This document shows positions 35,629-47,363 of a DNA stretch of 64,000 nt, in pieces. This DNA comes from Armatimonadota bacterium (GTDB lineage Bacteria > Armatimonadota > Fimbriimonadia > Fimbriimonadales > Fimbriimonadaceae). A program made the translations under genes and the position numbers. Under the pieces are notes generated by a model, which did no database searches, was not told where the DNA came from, and was given only the letters and a program-made list of their open reading frames with translations. The DNA lies in NCBI GenBank assembly GCA_022563855.1, contig JADFMN010000003.1, forward strand, positions 1-64,000. Reading direction: 5' to 3'. Within the stretch, counting starts at the first letter, position 1, and every line of letters starts with the position of its first letter.

Positions 35629-36420
35629 ATGCGAACGAAGCTCGTGGTCGGCAATTGGAAGATGAACCTGACGACTGCAGAGGGCGTCGCCCTCGTAGAG
35701 TCGTTTGCCGAGAAGGTCGACAGGATGTGGGACGTGGACGTCGTAGTCTGCCCGCCGTACCTTGCGATCCAGCGCGTGCGGCAGGCGATCAAGAACACCC
35801 ACGTCAAGCTCGGAGCGCAGGACTGCTTCTGGCTAGACAGCGGGGCGTTCACCGGCAAGGTGAGCGCGATGCAGCTCGCTGAGGTCGGCGTCGAGTACTG
35901 CATCGTCGGTCACTCCGAGGCGCGTGGAAGGTTCGGCTCGACGGAGCTTTCCACGACCCAGGTTCTTATGTTCGCCGACTCGGATGAGACCGTCAACCTC
36001 AAGATACGGGCTCTGCTGTTCTGTTCGATCATGCCGATCCTCTGTGTCGGGGAGACCGCTGCGGAGCGCGACGCCGGGAGTACGGATTCGGTTGTTCAAG
36101 AACAGCTTACGGTAGCGTTGGAGGGTGTTGATTCGAGCGAGCTTTTCACGTTCGTCGTGGCTTACGAGCCAGTGTGGGCGATCGGCACGGGCAACGTGTG
36201 CGAGCCGCAGGAGGCCGCGCGGGTTTGCGGACATATCCGTAGCGTCGTTGCTGGGCTTTCGGACGTGGAGGTCGCTGACAGTGTGCGGGTGCTCTACGGA
36301 GGCAGCGTGAACGCCGAGAACGCCAAGGAGCTGTTCGCGCAGAAGGAGATTGATGGCGCCCTGGTAGGCGGAGCAAGCCTCGATGCCAAAGCGTTTGCTA
36401 GGATCGTGATGTGCGCATGA
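35629..36420 (+). CDS. tpiA: Triosephosphate isomerase with an enlarged catalytic-His loop
   Basis: A 263-residue glycolytic enzyme. Lys11 in GNWKMN, His95 in VGHSE and Glu180 in AYEPVWAIGTG are the catalytic residues; YGGSVNAENA binds phosphate. Between GHSE and the conserved Lys the chain has about 13 extra residues (STELSTTQVLMFADSDE region) compared with common bacterial enzymes, while the rest is standard. It is followed by a thioesterase with an ATGA stop-start overlap. Confidence 0.9.
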   Translation: MRTKLVVGNWKMNLTTAEGVALVESFAEKVDRMWDVDVVVCPPYLAIQRVRQAIKNTHVKLGAQDCFWLDSGAFTGKVSAMQLAEVGVEYCIVGHSEARGRFGSTELSTTQVLMFADSDETVNLKIRALLFCSIMPILCVGETAAERDAGSTDSVVQEQLTVALEGVDSSELFTFVVAYEPVWAIGTGNVCEPQEAARVCGHIRSVVAGLSDVEVADSVRVLYGGSVNAENAKELFAQKEIDGALVGGASLDAKAFARIVMCA

Positions 36421-36974
36421 GCGGCAAGCGCGTTTCTGAGACCCGGCTTCGCATGGCGCAGGTTATGACGCCGAACAACGCCAACGTGCTCGGTCACGTG
36501 TTCGGCGGATCGATCCTCGCGATGGTGGACCTTACGGCATCTGCGACGGCTCAAAAGTTCGCGGGGCGGATCTGCGTGACAGCCTCGTTCGATCGGGTGG
36601 ACTTCCACCAGCCGGTCGAGGTCGGCAACCTCGTCGAGATGGAGGGGTTTGTCAGCTACGTCGGCACTACGTCGCTAGAGGTGACGATCGACGTTTTCGC
36701 GACGAACCTTGCGAAAGACGAGCGCCGGCACACGAACACCGCGCGCGTCACCATGGTAGCGCTCGACGATGACGGCAAGCCGACAAAGGTGCCGAGGCTC
36801 GTCTGCGAGACCAGGGAAGAGAAGGTGCGGTTCCTAGAGGGGTTTGCGAGGCGCAACCTCAGAAAGTCCCGGGTCGAGCAGATGGTGCAGCTCCACGAGA
36901 TCCTTGCGCTGTGCGAAGACGGAGAGTTGGACGCGCTAGTTGCCGATCCGAAAGGCGTGCTAGAAAAGCTGTAG
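36417..36974 (+). CDS. Acyl-CoA thioesterase, hotdog fold (YciA/ACOT-like)
   Basis: The protein is 185 residues from ATG 36417, which overlaps the tpiA stop (ATGA); GTG 36411 is an alternative. The core has MTPNNANVLGHVFGGSILAMVD with the family Asp, then CVTASFDRVDFHQPVEVG. It hydrolyses acyl-CoA. The C-terminal 45 residues are an extra helical tail (FARRNLRKSRVEQMVQLHEI). Confidence 0.85.
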   Translation: MSGKRVSETRLRMAQVMTPNNANVLGHVFGGSILAMVDLTASATAQKFAGRICVTASFDRVDFHQPVEVGNLVEMEGFVSYVGTTSLEVTIDVFATNLAKDERRHTNTARVTMVALDDDGKPTKVPRLVCETREEKVRFLEGFARRNLRKSRVEQMVQLHEILALCEDGELDALVADPKGVLEKL

Positions 36975-37120
36975 GCGATTTGATGGGGGAGCTGGAAAAA
37001 CCTGGAATCACGAACAAGGGTTGTGGATCGCGCTTCTTTGACGGCTACACAGAGGGAACAATCTGTCTCCTCTCCCCAACTTCTCTCGCTGATCGACGGC
37101 TAGTTTGGTAACCTCGGCGT

Positions 37121-40324
<3,204 letters not shown>

Positions 40325-40325
40325 G

Positions 40326-41825
40326 ATGGTGCCCTTCGACCCCGAACACCCTCTTGGCAGAAACCTCGGTCTGACGAGGCGCGAGTTCTTCGGAAATACT
40401 GCGAGCGGCATCGGCTCGCTCGCGCTGGCGTCGATCCTGCCCGATTGGCTGACCGGCCAAGAGCCCGTGCCGGGCGTCCTGGGACAGCTTCACCACGCAG
40501 CGACGGCGAAGCGAATCATCTATCTCTTTCAAGCCGGCGGGCCCGCACAGCAGGATCTGTTCGACTACAAACCCTTGCTAAGAGAACAGCACGGGCTTGC
40601 ACTTCCGGACGAGGTGAGAAGGGGGCAGCGGCTCACCGCGATGACCGTCAACCAGGGCATCCTTCCGCTTGCGGGGTCGCCGTTCGAGTTCAAGCAGCAC
40701 GGCGAGAGCGGCGCGTGGGTCAGCGAGCTGCTCCCTCACATCGCGGAGATCGTCGACGATATCTGTTTCGTCAAGTCGATGTTCACCGAGGCGATCAACC
40801 ACGACCCGGCGATCACGTTCTTCCAGACCGGCAGCCAGATCGCAGGGCGACCGTCGTTCGGATCGTGGGTTTCGTATGGGCTCGGATCGATGACCGACGA
40901 CCTGCCGGCGTTCGTTGTTTTAGCCAGCGCGGGGCAGGGCGGTCAGCCGCTATATGCGCGTTTGTGGGGCAGCGGCTTCCTCGATTCGCGCTACCAAGGC
41001 GTGCGGTTCCGCTCAGGGGCCGACCCCGTGCTGTACCTCACGAACCCCGACGGCGTCTGCCAGTCCGGGCGCCGTGCGATGCTCGACCGGCTGAGCGAAC
41101 TGAACAGAATCCAGTACGAAAAGGAGCTCGACCCCGAGATCGAGAGCCGCATCGCGCAGTACGAGATGGCGTACCGCATGCAGACCAGCGTCCCGGAGGT
41201 CACCGACTTGAACGACGAGCCGGACTCGGTGTTCGAGCTTTACGGCGAAGACAGTCGCAAGCCGGGGACGTACGGCGCGAACTGTTTGCTCGCCCGGCGG
41301 CTTGCGGAAAAGGGCGTGCGATTCATCCAGCTCTACCACCAGGGCTGGGATCATCACGGCGGTCTCGACGCCGCGATTCGGAACCAGTGCAAGGAGACGG
41401 ACCAGCCGACCGCTGCTTTGATCCAAGATTTGAAACGCCTTGGAATGCTCGATGATACTTTGATCGTCTGGGGAGGGGAGTTCGGTCGCACGAGCTACTC
41501 GCAGGGGCCGCTCGAGCCCGCCGTTTTCGGCCGCGACCACCACCCGCGTTGCTTCACTCTGTTCATGGCTGGCGGCGGGGTTAAGCCGGGGATCACGTAC
41601 GGCCGCACCGACGACTACGGCTACAACATCGCCGACTCCGACGGCAACGCGATCGACCCGGACAAGCACTCGTTCCACGAGGGAGCGGTCCACGTTCACG
41701 ACCTGCAAGCGACGATCCTGCACCTGATGGGCGTCGACCACAAGCGCATGACCTTCCCGTACCAAGGCCGCGACTTCCGCATCACAGACGTCCACGGCCA
41801 CGTCGTTCATGATCTGATCCGTTAA
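40326..41825 (+). CDS. DUF1501 protein with Tat-type leader
   Basis: A 499-residue protein with a twin-arginine motif LTRREFFGNTASG near the N-terminus. The alkaline-phosphatase-like DUF1501 core shows FQAGGPAQQDLFDYKP, VKSMFTEAINHDPA, RFIQLYHQGWDHHGGL, TLIVWGGEFGRTSYSQ and GRDHHPRCFTLFMAGGG. It starts two bases after the PSD1 gene with a GGAGGCGAT site, so the two are co-expressed and probably work together. The function is unknown; the sulfatase-like fold suggests a hydrolase. Confidence 0.88.
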   Translation: MVPFDPEHPLGRNLGLTRREFFGNTASGIGSLALASILPDWLTGQEPVPGVLGQLHHAATAKRIIYLFQAGGPAQQDLFDYKPLLREQHGLALPDEVRRGQRLTAMTVNQGILPLAGSPFEFKQHGESGAWVSELLPHIAEIVDDICFVKSMFTEAINHDPAITFFQTGSQIAGRPSFGSWVSYGLGSMTDDLPAFVVLASAGQGGQPLYARLWGSGFLDSRYQGVRFRSGADPVLYLTNPDGVCQSGRRAMLDRLSELNRIQYEKELDPEIESRIAQYEMAYRMQTSVPEVTDLNDEPDSVFELYGEDSRKPGTYGANCLLARRLAEKGVRFIQLYHQGWDHHGGLDAAIRNQCKETDQPTAALIQDLKRLGMLDDTLIVWGGEFGRTSYSQGPLEPAVFGRDHHPRCFTLFMAGGGVKPGITYGRTDDYGYNIADSDGNAIDPDKHSFHEGAVHVHDLQATILHLMGVDHKRMTFPYQGRDFRITDVHGHVVHDLIR

Positions 41826-41847
41826 AGAAATCGCCTTAAACCTTAAC

Positions 41848-42738
41848 ATGTCAAAACGATCTTTTCGCTTCGACCGAAGACAGTTCCTCACCGCGACCGG
41901 CGGGATTGCGCTCGCAATGACAGTGTCGCCAAAGATGCTTACAGCGATCGCGCCCCGGCGACGCGCGGGCGCTCTGCGCACCATCACCTACAACGTCCTC
42001 GCCTGTCGCGGGTACCCATCGACTGACGAAAACAGGGCGGTGCTGCGCGAAGCGCGCAAGCAGATGCCGGCCCGCATGGCGCTGGAGCTTGCGCTCTACG
42101 AACCGGACATCGTCACGTTCCAAGAGTCTCCCGCCGAGTCCGTCTCCGCCGAGATCGCGGACCGTATGGGGATGAACTACACGTACTTTCCCGGCGGCTA
42201 TCCGGGGACAGTGATCACGCGGTTCGAGATTACGGAATCGACCAACAAGCCGTTGGCTGCAGGGGTGGACGCTGACGACGTCAAGGGTCTGTTCACGCGC
42301 CACTGGGGCCGCGCTGTTTTGAAGACCGACGACGGCGACCTCGTTATTTACAGCGCGCACCTGCACCCCGGCAACGTGGAGACCCGCGGAAAGGAGGTCG
42401 CGCAGATGCTCGCCGCGATGTCGGCAGACATCGAGTCGGGCCGCGACATGATCCTGCAGGGAGATCTGAACCACCTGCCGGACGGACCGGAATACGGGCG
42501 ATGGGTCTACGCGGGACTTGTGGATTCGATTGCGACGAAAGGCGTTGGCGACAACCGTTTCAGCATCAACAGCATCGCGCCGACGCGGTATATCGACTAC
42601 ATCTGGACGCACGGCCCGCTCGCCGACCGCCTCACCGAGTGCCGCGTGCTGTTCGAGGGCGGCTTCCGCACCAACCCCGACGACCCGAAGTCGTTCGCGC
42701 TCAGCGACCACATCCCTGTGCTGGCTGTGTTCGAGTAG
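41848..42738 (+). CDS. Tat-exported EEP family hydrolase
   Basis: A 296-residue endonuclease/exonuclease/phosphatase-fold protein with a Tat leader (FDRRQFLTATGGIALAM). The motifs are TITYNVLACRG, VTFQESPAES, IYSAHLHPGN, LQGDLNHLPDG, RYIDYIWTHGP and LSDHIPVLAVFE. It follows the DUF1501 gene and may belong to the same unit. It is not close to the EEP protein at the left end of the window. A displaced copy of its last 67 codons lies at 43578-43779, beyond an inserted lipoprotein gene. Confidence 0.88.
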   Translation: MSKRSFRFDRRQFLTATGGIALAMTVSPKMLTAIAPRRRAGALRTITYNVLACRGYPSTDENRAVLREARKQMPARMALELALYEPDIVTFQESPAESVSAEIADRMGMNYTYFPGGYPGTVITRFEITESTNKPLAAGVDADDVKGLFTRHWGRAVLKTDDGDLVIYSAHLHPGNVETRGKEVAQMLAAMSADIESGRDMILQGDLNHLPDGPEYGRWVYAGLVDSIATKGVGDNRFSINSIAPTRYIDYIWTHGPLADRLTECRVLFEGGFRTNPDDPKSFALSDHIPVLAVFE

Positions 42739-42769
42739 AGGAGCAAGCGTTCGCGACCGCTGCCGTTTC

Positions 42770-43459
42770 TCACTCTTCGTCAATCCCAAGAACTATGTCA
42801 ACGGTGAACACCTTCTGCTCCCCATCTTCTTCGATGAAGTCAAACAGAATGCTTGTGTCGTCAATCGCAATGACGAAAAACGGCTCCTCGATGCTTTCGT
42901 ATGGAATTATCGTCCAGTAGTATTGCAGTTCATTCGCGTTTGCTTTCCTAACGTGTATTGGAAATTTGGGTTTGAATTCGGGCAGCAAGCGAAACGCGTC
43001 CAAATACAACTGAAAAAGATCCCAAAACTCTTCCTGCTGTGCATCGGTCTTGAATACTCTGCCGTCAAGGCTCTGCACCTCTCCGCTCGCTAGATTCGGA
43101 ATCACGAAAGTAGCGGGCATGGCGTCCTGCAACTCCTTTGGCGCCGTGTCCTTTAAGGCGTTCCACAGGCCTGGGCCGCATATAATGGCTTTCGGGCTTT
43201 TCTTCCTGAGTTCCTCGGCTGGACGAACCTCGTCAACAAGGCTTTGCAGAAAATCGAACGCCTTACTGTTGTCCTCTGCCGATGCCTCGGTGTATTTAAC
43301 GCCTGGAGGGATTTCTATTTCACCACTTTGCCAGTTCGAGGCTTCAGGTTCATCACCCTGTTGGTTCGAGGCTTCCGCCTCATTCTTGGACCGACTCGAA
43401 CATCCGGCAAGTATGCACAGAACAGCTATGCCGCACCAGACTCCTTTGCGAAACAGCAT
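42770..43459 (-). CDS. Lipoprotein of unknown function (cargo of the EEP slot)
   Basis: The protein is 229 residues from ATG 43459 (MLFRKGVWCG), chosen because a lipobox ILAGCSS follows; the longer in-frame start adds 28 residues without a signal. After a low-complexity linker with two copies of an EASN-Q-GE motif, the mature domain is mixed alpha/beta (AFDFLQSLVDEV, FWDLFQLYLDAF, YYWTIIPYESIEEPFFVIAIDD). I do not recognise it. It is opposite in direction to its neighbours and lies between the EEP gene and the displaced EEP 3' end. Confidence 0.6.
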   Translation of the reverse strand: MLFRKGVWCGIAVLCILAGCSSRSKNEAEASNQQGDEPEASNWQSGEIEIPPGVKYTEASAEDNSKAFDFLQSLVDEVRPAEELRKKSPKAIICGPGLWNALKDTAPKELQDAMPATFVIPNLASGEVQSLDGRVFKTDAQQEEFWDLFQLYLDAFRLLPEFKPKFPIHVRKANANELQYYWTIIPYESIEEPFFVIAIDDTSILFDFIEEDGEQKVFTVDIVLGIDEE

Positions 43460-43577
43460 GATCCTCGCCGACGAAGTTACCTCACTGGCATCTGCGAAAG
43501 TGGCTTCCACATGTTTCGCGGCTTCTGCAATCTTTGGCGGCATGGCTACCCATCGCGTTTTGTCCTTCCACCGCTAG

Positions 43578-43779
43578 TCGAAGGGCACCGGCGGCGATCT
43601 CACCATTCCCAGCACCGAGCCGCGAGTGAGGATCGACTACGTCTGGGCGCATGGCCCAGCTCGCCGACCGCCTCACCGAGTGCCGCGTGCTGTTCGAAGG
43701 TGCATTCCGCACTAACCCCGACGACCCGAAGTCGTTCGCGCTCAGTGACCACATCCCGGTGCTCGCGGTGTTCGAGTAA
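43578..43779 (+). pseudogene. Displaced 3' end of the EEP gene (one frameshift)
   Basis: In frame it reads KGTGGDLTIPSTEPRVR then IDYVWAHGP. After one extra base near 43657 it continues as LADRLTECRVLFEGAF, RTNPDDPKSFALSDHIPV, LAVFE and a stop. The last 39 residues differ from the intact gene at one position, while several codons differ synonymously. No start or 5' part exists. Confidence 0.85.
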
Positions 43780-43840
43780 TCCGCTCCGCACGTGGAGCGG
43801 CCACTTCCCGGTCGCGGCGCGTTTCTGTCAGAATGCCTCC

Positions 43841-45505
43841 ATGCGACACTTGGCACTCCCTCGTATCGGGTGGGCGCTGGCTTTGGTCACCCTCGTGACT
43901 GGTCTCGGCCTTTGGTCCAATGCCTCTGAGCCAAGCAGCACTGAGATGCGGTCTGTCCCAAAGGCAGCCCCGTTAGCCAATGCTGCCGTAGGCGAGACGC
44001 CTCTCAAGACGCACTACAAGCTGGGCCGCTTCTCCGCTACGATCCTCGACGAAGCGACGGGCGAGCCGACACCCGTTCGAGTGCGTCTCACGGATGCAAA
44101 CGGGGTGGGTGTTCCGTTGCCCGAGGCCGCGATCGGGGTCATGTACGGTCCGAATGACGTAGCGTCGGGATACGGCTCTCAGCGGGACGGTTCCTTCTAT
44201 GTGGACGGGGCCTTCCGAGTCGAGCTTGAGCCGGGCACCTACCGACTGACGCTGTCCAAAGGCAACGAGTATTTGAGCCAGCAGCATGAGATCAGGCTCG
44301 AACCCGATGGTGACCTGTCGCAGACTTTCCGGATGGACCGATGGATCAACATGCCGGAGAGAGGCTGGTTCTCGGCAGACGATCACATCCATATCCGGCG
44401 GTCGCCGCGAGAAAACCCGCTGATACTCACGTGGATCGCGGCCGAGGATATCCACGTCGGCGCGCTCTTGCAGATGGGTGACTTCTGGGCGACCTACTTC
44501 GCGCAGTACGCGTGGGGCCAAGACGGCGTTTACCAAGTCGAGGAGTATTTCTTGACATCAGGGCAGGAAGAGCCGCGCACCCACGAGATCGGGCACACCA
44601 TTTCGCTCGGAGCCGACGCATTGGTTCGGTTCCAGGGTGAGTACTACCACTACGATCGAGTGTTCGACCGCGTGCACGAACTGGGCGGCTTGACCGGTTA
44701 CGCGCATAAGGCGGTGGCATTCCACGGTTACCGGGGCATGACGCTGGACGTCCTCAGGAACAAGGTGGACTTTCTCGAGATCCTACAGTTCGGTTCGATG
44801 AACACCGAGCACTACTACCACTTCCTCGACCTGGGATTCAAACTGACCGCAACGGCAGGCTCGGACTTTCCCTGGGGCTCTCCGATCGGAGCCGAACGGT
44901 TCTACACCTACGTCGTAGACGACTTCACCTTCGACAACTGGCGCGCAAGCTTTCACGCCGGCCACACGTTCGTCACCAACGGCCCCATCATCGAACTAAA
45001 GGTGAATGGAGCGATCCCCGGTGACGGGTTGGACGTGGCAAGCGGGACGACGCTGTCCATCACGGCTCGAGCGTTCGGACACGCGGAGCAGGTGCCGCTC
45101 AGCGACCTGGAGATCGTCGCCCACGGCAAGGTCCTCAAGCGCGTCACGCGGGAGGAGCCGGGGCAGTCGACGAGCCAGCTCGTGATCGAGATGGAGCTGC
45201 CCGCGGAGTACGGCGTGTGGATCGCCGCCCGGACAAAGGCCTCAGCAAACCAGGTGGCGCATACGACGCCAGTCTACGTCAGTGTGGACGGTTCCGGGTA
45301 CCACAACCCGGAGACGGCACTTCGATATCTCGCCCTCTGCGAGCGGTATCTCCTGGAGCTGCAGCGCGAGATCGCCCAGCCCAACCAGACGCTCAACCAA
45401 CACGCCTGGCGGTATCGCGAGGGGCTCGAAGGCCGCATCGCCGAGACTCGCGAGATCATCGCAGAACTCAGGGCAGAGTTCGCGGCACAAGCAATGTCGG
45501 GCTAG
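43841..45505 (+). CDS. Exported CehA/McbA-type PHP metallohydrolase
   Basis: The protein is 554 residues from ATG 43841, with CAGAAT ending six bases upstream and a signal peptide (WALALVTLVTGLGLWSNA). After a carboxypeptidase-regulatory-like beta domain (ATILDEATGEPTPVRVRL), the PHP-type catalytic region has SADDHIHIRR, LLQMGDFWATYF, GLTGYAHKAVAF and ATAGSDFPWGS; these His and Asp residues would bind metals. Named relatives hydrolyse carbaryl, but the natural substrate here is unknown. A C-terminal coiled segment ends the chain. Confidence 0.8.
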   Translation: MRHLALPRIGWALALVTLVTGLGLWSNASEPSSTEMRSVPKAAPLANAAVGETPLKTHYKLGRFSATILDEATGEPTPVRVRLTDANGVGVPLPEAAIGVMYGPNDVASGYGSQRDGSFYVDGAFRVELEPGTYRLTLSKGNEYLSQQHEIRLEPDGDLSQTFRMDRWINMPERGWFSADDHIHIRRSPRENPLILTWIAAEDIHVGALLQMGDFWATYFAQYAWGQDGVYQVEEYFLTSGQEEPRTHEIGHTISLGADALVRFQGEYYHYDRVFDRVHELGGLTGYAHKAVAFHGYRGMTLDVLRNKVDFLEILQFGSMNTEHYYHFLDLGFKLTATAGSDFPWGSPIGAERFYTYVVDDFTFDNWRASFHAGHTFVTNGPIIELKVNGAIPGDGLDVASGTTLSITARAFGHAEQVPLSDLEIVAHGKVLKRVTREEPGQSTSQLVIEMELPAEYGVWIAARTKASANQVAHTTPVYVSVDGSGYHNPETALRYLALCERYLLELQREIAQPNQTLNQHAWRYREGLEGRIAETREIIAELRAEFAAQAMSG

Positions 45506-45566
45506 TTGCTGAGGCACGATCGCAACGCGCAAAGCCAAGGTCAGCTCCGGCGAGTTATCGGGCGTA

Positions 45567-45935
45567 CTAATCTCGGGTCTCGAACAGTTCGATGGGATTG
45601 CCTGAAGGATCCTCGATGAGGATCTGCTTGCCTCCAGGCCCCTCTATTAGCTCGCCTCTGAACGTGACACCTTCTTTCCGGAGATCCTCGACGAACGAAG
45701 GCAAGTCCTCGACGATGATTACCAGCCTGTTCCATCCGCCCGGCACGGGCTTCCGTCCGTCGGGCATTGGCTGGGCGGCGGACGACTGAGGCCCGCTGAT
45801 CCATAAGCGCAAATCGCCCTTAGCGAGAATCGCGAAGGGCGGCCCCCACCGTTTCTCCAGCTCGAACCCGAGTCTCTCCGTGTAGAACTCGAGGACCGCA
45901 TCTACGTCGTCGACAAGGTAGCGCACAGTGGCCAT
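45567..45935 (-). CDS. VOC superfamily (glyoxalase/bleomycin-resistance-like) protein
   Basis: The protein is 122 residues from ATG 45935 (MATVRYLVDDVDAVLEFY). It has the paired beta-alpha-beta modules of the vicinal oxygen chelate fold, with PPFAILAKGDLRLWISG, VIIVEDLPSFVEDLRKEGV and the C-terminal metal Glu in NPIELFE. The substrate is unknown. TAGAGT lies seven bases upstream. The N-terminal half plus upstream DNA recurs at 50332-50521. Confidence 0.85.
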   Translation of the reverse strand: MATVRYLVDDVDAVLEFYTERLGFELEKRWGPPFAILAKGDLRLWISGPQSSAAQPMPDGRKPVPGGWNRLVIIVEDLPSFVEDLRKEGVTFRGELIEGPGGKQILIEDPSGNPIELFETRD

Positions 45936-45993
45936 GTCAAGAACTCTACCCAGCTGAGTTCGTTTCGACCTTGCCGAAGAGGTGGTGTGACCG

Positions 45994-46067
45994 TTGTGGT
46001 GCAGGCATCCTGCCTGCACGGTACGAGACTGTAGGACAGAGGAGCAGGCAGGATGCCTGCACCACAA
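45994..46067. repeat. 24-bp inverted repeat upstream of the REP-type transposase
   Basis: TTGTGGTGCAGGCATCCTGCCTGC (45994-46017) is perfectly complementary to 46044-46067 across a 26-base spacer. Such GC-rich palindromes next to a Y1 transposase are typical of REP/REPIN sequences recognised by RAYT enzymes. Only this copy is seen in the window. Confidence 0.8.
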
Positions 46068-46099
46068 GTCTGGCCTCGAACAGGAGTACACTTCGGTAT

Positions 46100-46690
46100 A
46101 TGGGAGATAATGACGAGACCGATCTTCAAGCTCAAGTATTCAGCTTTCTTGACCAGCGAAATGCGAGGCTAACAAGAGGATCGGGGGTTTTGGCAAGGCC
46201 TGAGGTTGCGCAGATTGTCGAAGACGCGATCTGTTTCAATCGTGGCGAGAGGCACTTGCTCCATGCATGGTGCATCTTGCTCAACCATGTGCATTTGGTA
46301 ACGACACCCCTGCCACCATTTGAGCTGAGTGAAGTCATGCACTCGATCAAGAGCTTCAGCTCCTTGAAGATCAACAAGCTGCTTTCACGAAAGGCCCCGC
46401 TATGGGAGCGGGAGTCGTTCGACCACATGATCCGTTCGGCGGATCAGTTCGGAGCGATCTGTTCGTACGTTGAGCAGAATCCCGTATCAGCCGGCTTGTG
46501 CGCGAAACCTGAGGAGTGGCAGTTCAGCTCGGCGTGCGCTGGGAAAGAGACCGACTCATTGGAAGTTTGGATCGATCAGAGGAAGACTCCTTTCGTCCCC
46601 TTGGCCAGCAGAGGTGAGCTGCCTCACTTGTCCAAAGACGGCGCGACGTACTTTGTAACGTTCAGGCTGTTGGACGCGGTTAAGTCCTGA
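46100..46690 (+). mobile_element. REP-associated tyrosine transposase (Y1_Tnp), apparently rearranged
   Basis: A 196-residue HUH enzyme: LNHVHLVTTPL carries the His-x-His metal site, the YVEQNPVSAGL block carries the catalytic Tyr, and KSFSSLKINKLL and LWERESFDHMIR are family blocks. The usual first strand of the family, ATYFVTFRLLD, is at the very C-terminus (about residues 180-192) rather than at the start. So the gene looks permuted, or is the join of the end of one copy with the beginning of another. TACACT lies seven bases before the ATG. Activity is uncertain. Confidence 0.75.
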
Positions 46691-46760
46691 AGGCTGGCTC
46701 AAATCGACGAGCTCTTAGGATCGTGACCGGGAGCAGTGTGATACGCTTGAGAGTAGATCA

Positions 46761-47108
46761 ATGATGGAAATCAGCGTTCATCGACCTTGGAATTACTTTG
46801 GCTGTGCGAGAAAGCTCAAAGTCCGAGTCGATGGCATGGTGATCGGCGCAGTGAAGGCAGGCAAGACTGAGGTCTTCGAAGTCATCGCTGCGGTTCACGC
46901 GGTCCAGGTTTCCATGGACTGGGTCAAGAGCCCGGCAGTCGAGGTCGATCTGAGATCAATCGATCGAGCTGAACTAAGAGTTCAGTTCGCGAGCATTCCA
47001 GAGAGTCTTGTCTATACGTTCTTTGCCCCTACGAAGATATTCACCCTGGTTCACCTGTCCGAACGCCCTCCGATTCAGAACGGTGTTAGTCCCTATCCGA
47101 GGGCATGA
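46761..47108 (+). CDS. Small hypothetical protein
   Basis: A 115-residue cytosolic protein, HRPWNYFGCARKLKVRVDG at the start, then VIGAVKAGKTEVFEVIAA and VHAVQVSMDWVKSPAV. The R-V-V-D-G-x-x-x-G-x-x-K-x-G pattern followed by H-x-V-x-x-x-x-D-W resembles small beta-sandwich domains that follow PEGA or DUF2846 patterns. That is weak inference. It ends close to the truncated tfoX gene. Confidence 0.5.
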   Translation: MMEISVHRPWNYFGCARKLKVRVDGMVIGAVKAGKTEVFEVIAAVHAVQVSMDWVKSPAVEVDLRSIDRAELRVQFASIPESLVYTFFAPTKIFTLVHLSERPPIQNGVSPYPRA

Positions 47109-47136
47109 CCGACAGGTTGTTCGATAGACTGGCGCG

Positions 47137-47271
47137 ATGCACTCGAACATGGAGATTGTCGAACGTTTGCGTGACGAATTGGAGGGTCAATTGGGGGTTA
47201 AAGAGACGAAGATGTTTGGCGGAATCTGCTTCATGCTCAACGGCAACATGTGTGTCGGGGTGTGGCGTTGA
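47137..47271 (+). pseudogene. Truncated TfoX N-terminal domain gene
   Basis: A 44-codon frame, MHSNMEIVERLRDELEG then KETKMFGGICFMLNGNMCVGV, matches the first half of TfoX_N proteins (MFGGxxFMxNGNM). It then stops at 47269-47271, and the second half is absent. Its promoter-like TAGACT remains six bases before the ATG. The break falls 92 bases before the dehydratase operon, so it probably marks an insertion or deletion edge. Confidence 0.75.
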
Positions 47272-47363
47272 TGTAGATGGTCACAGGTGATTGTTCGCGA
47301 GCTATCTTCGAAGATCCGGGGTGGCCATTCAGCAAGAAATTCTGGGCCCGGTAGACTGCCTCC

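Noticed and set aside
43244-43840. 199-codon N-terminal extension of the CehA-type protein
   Set aside because: It reads through the lipoprotein gene and EEP remnant in the wrong frame; the signal peptide begins at 43841.
45994-46690. Complete IS200/IS605 insertion sequence
   Set aside because: No terminal hairpin on the right side and no tnpB; a REP-type single-copy transposase with one palindrome fits better.
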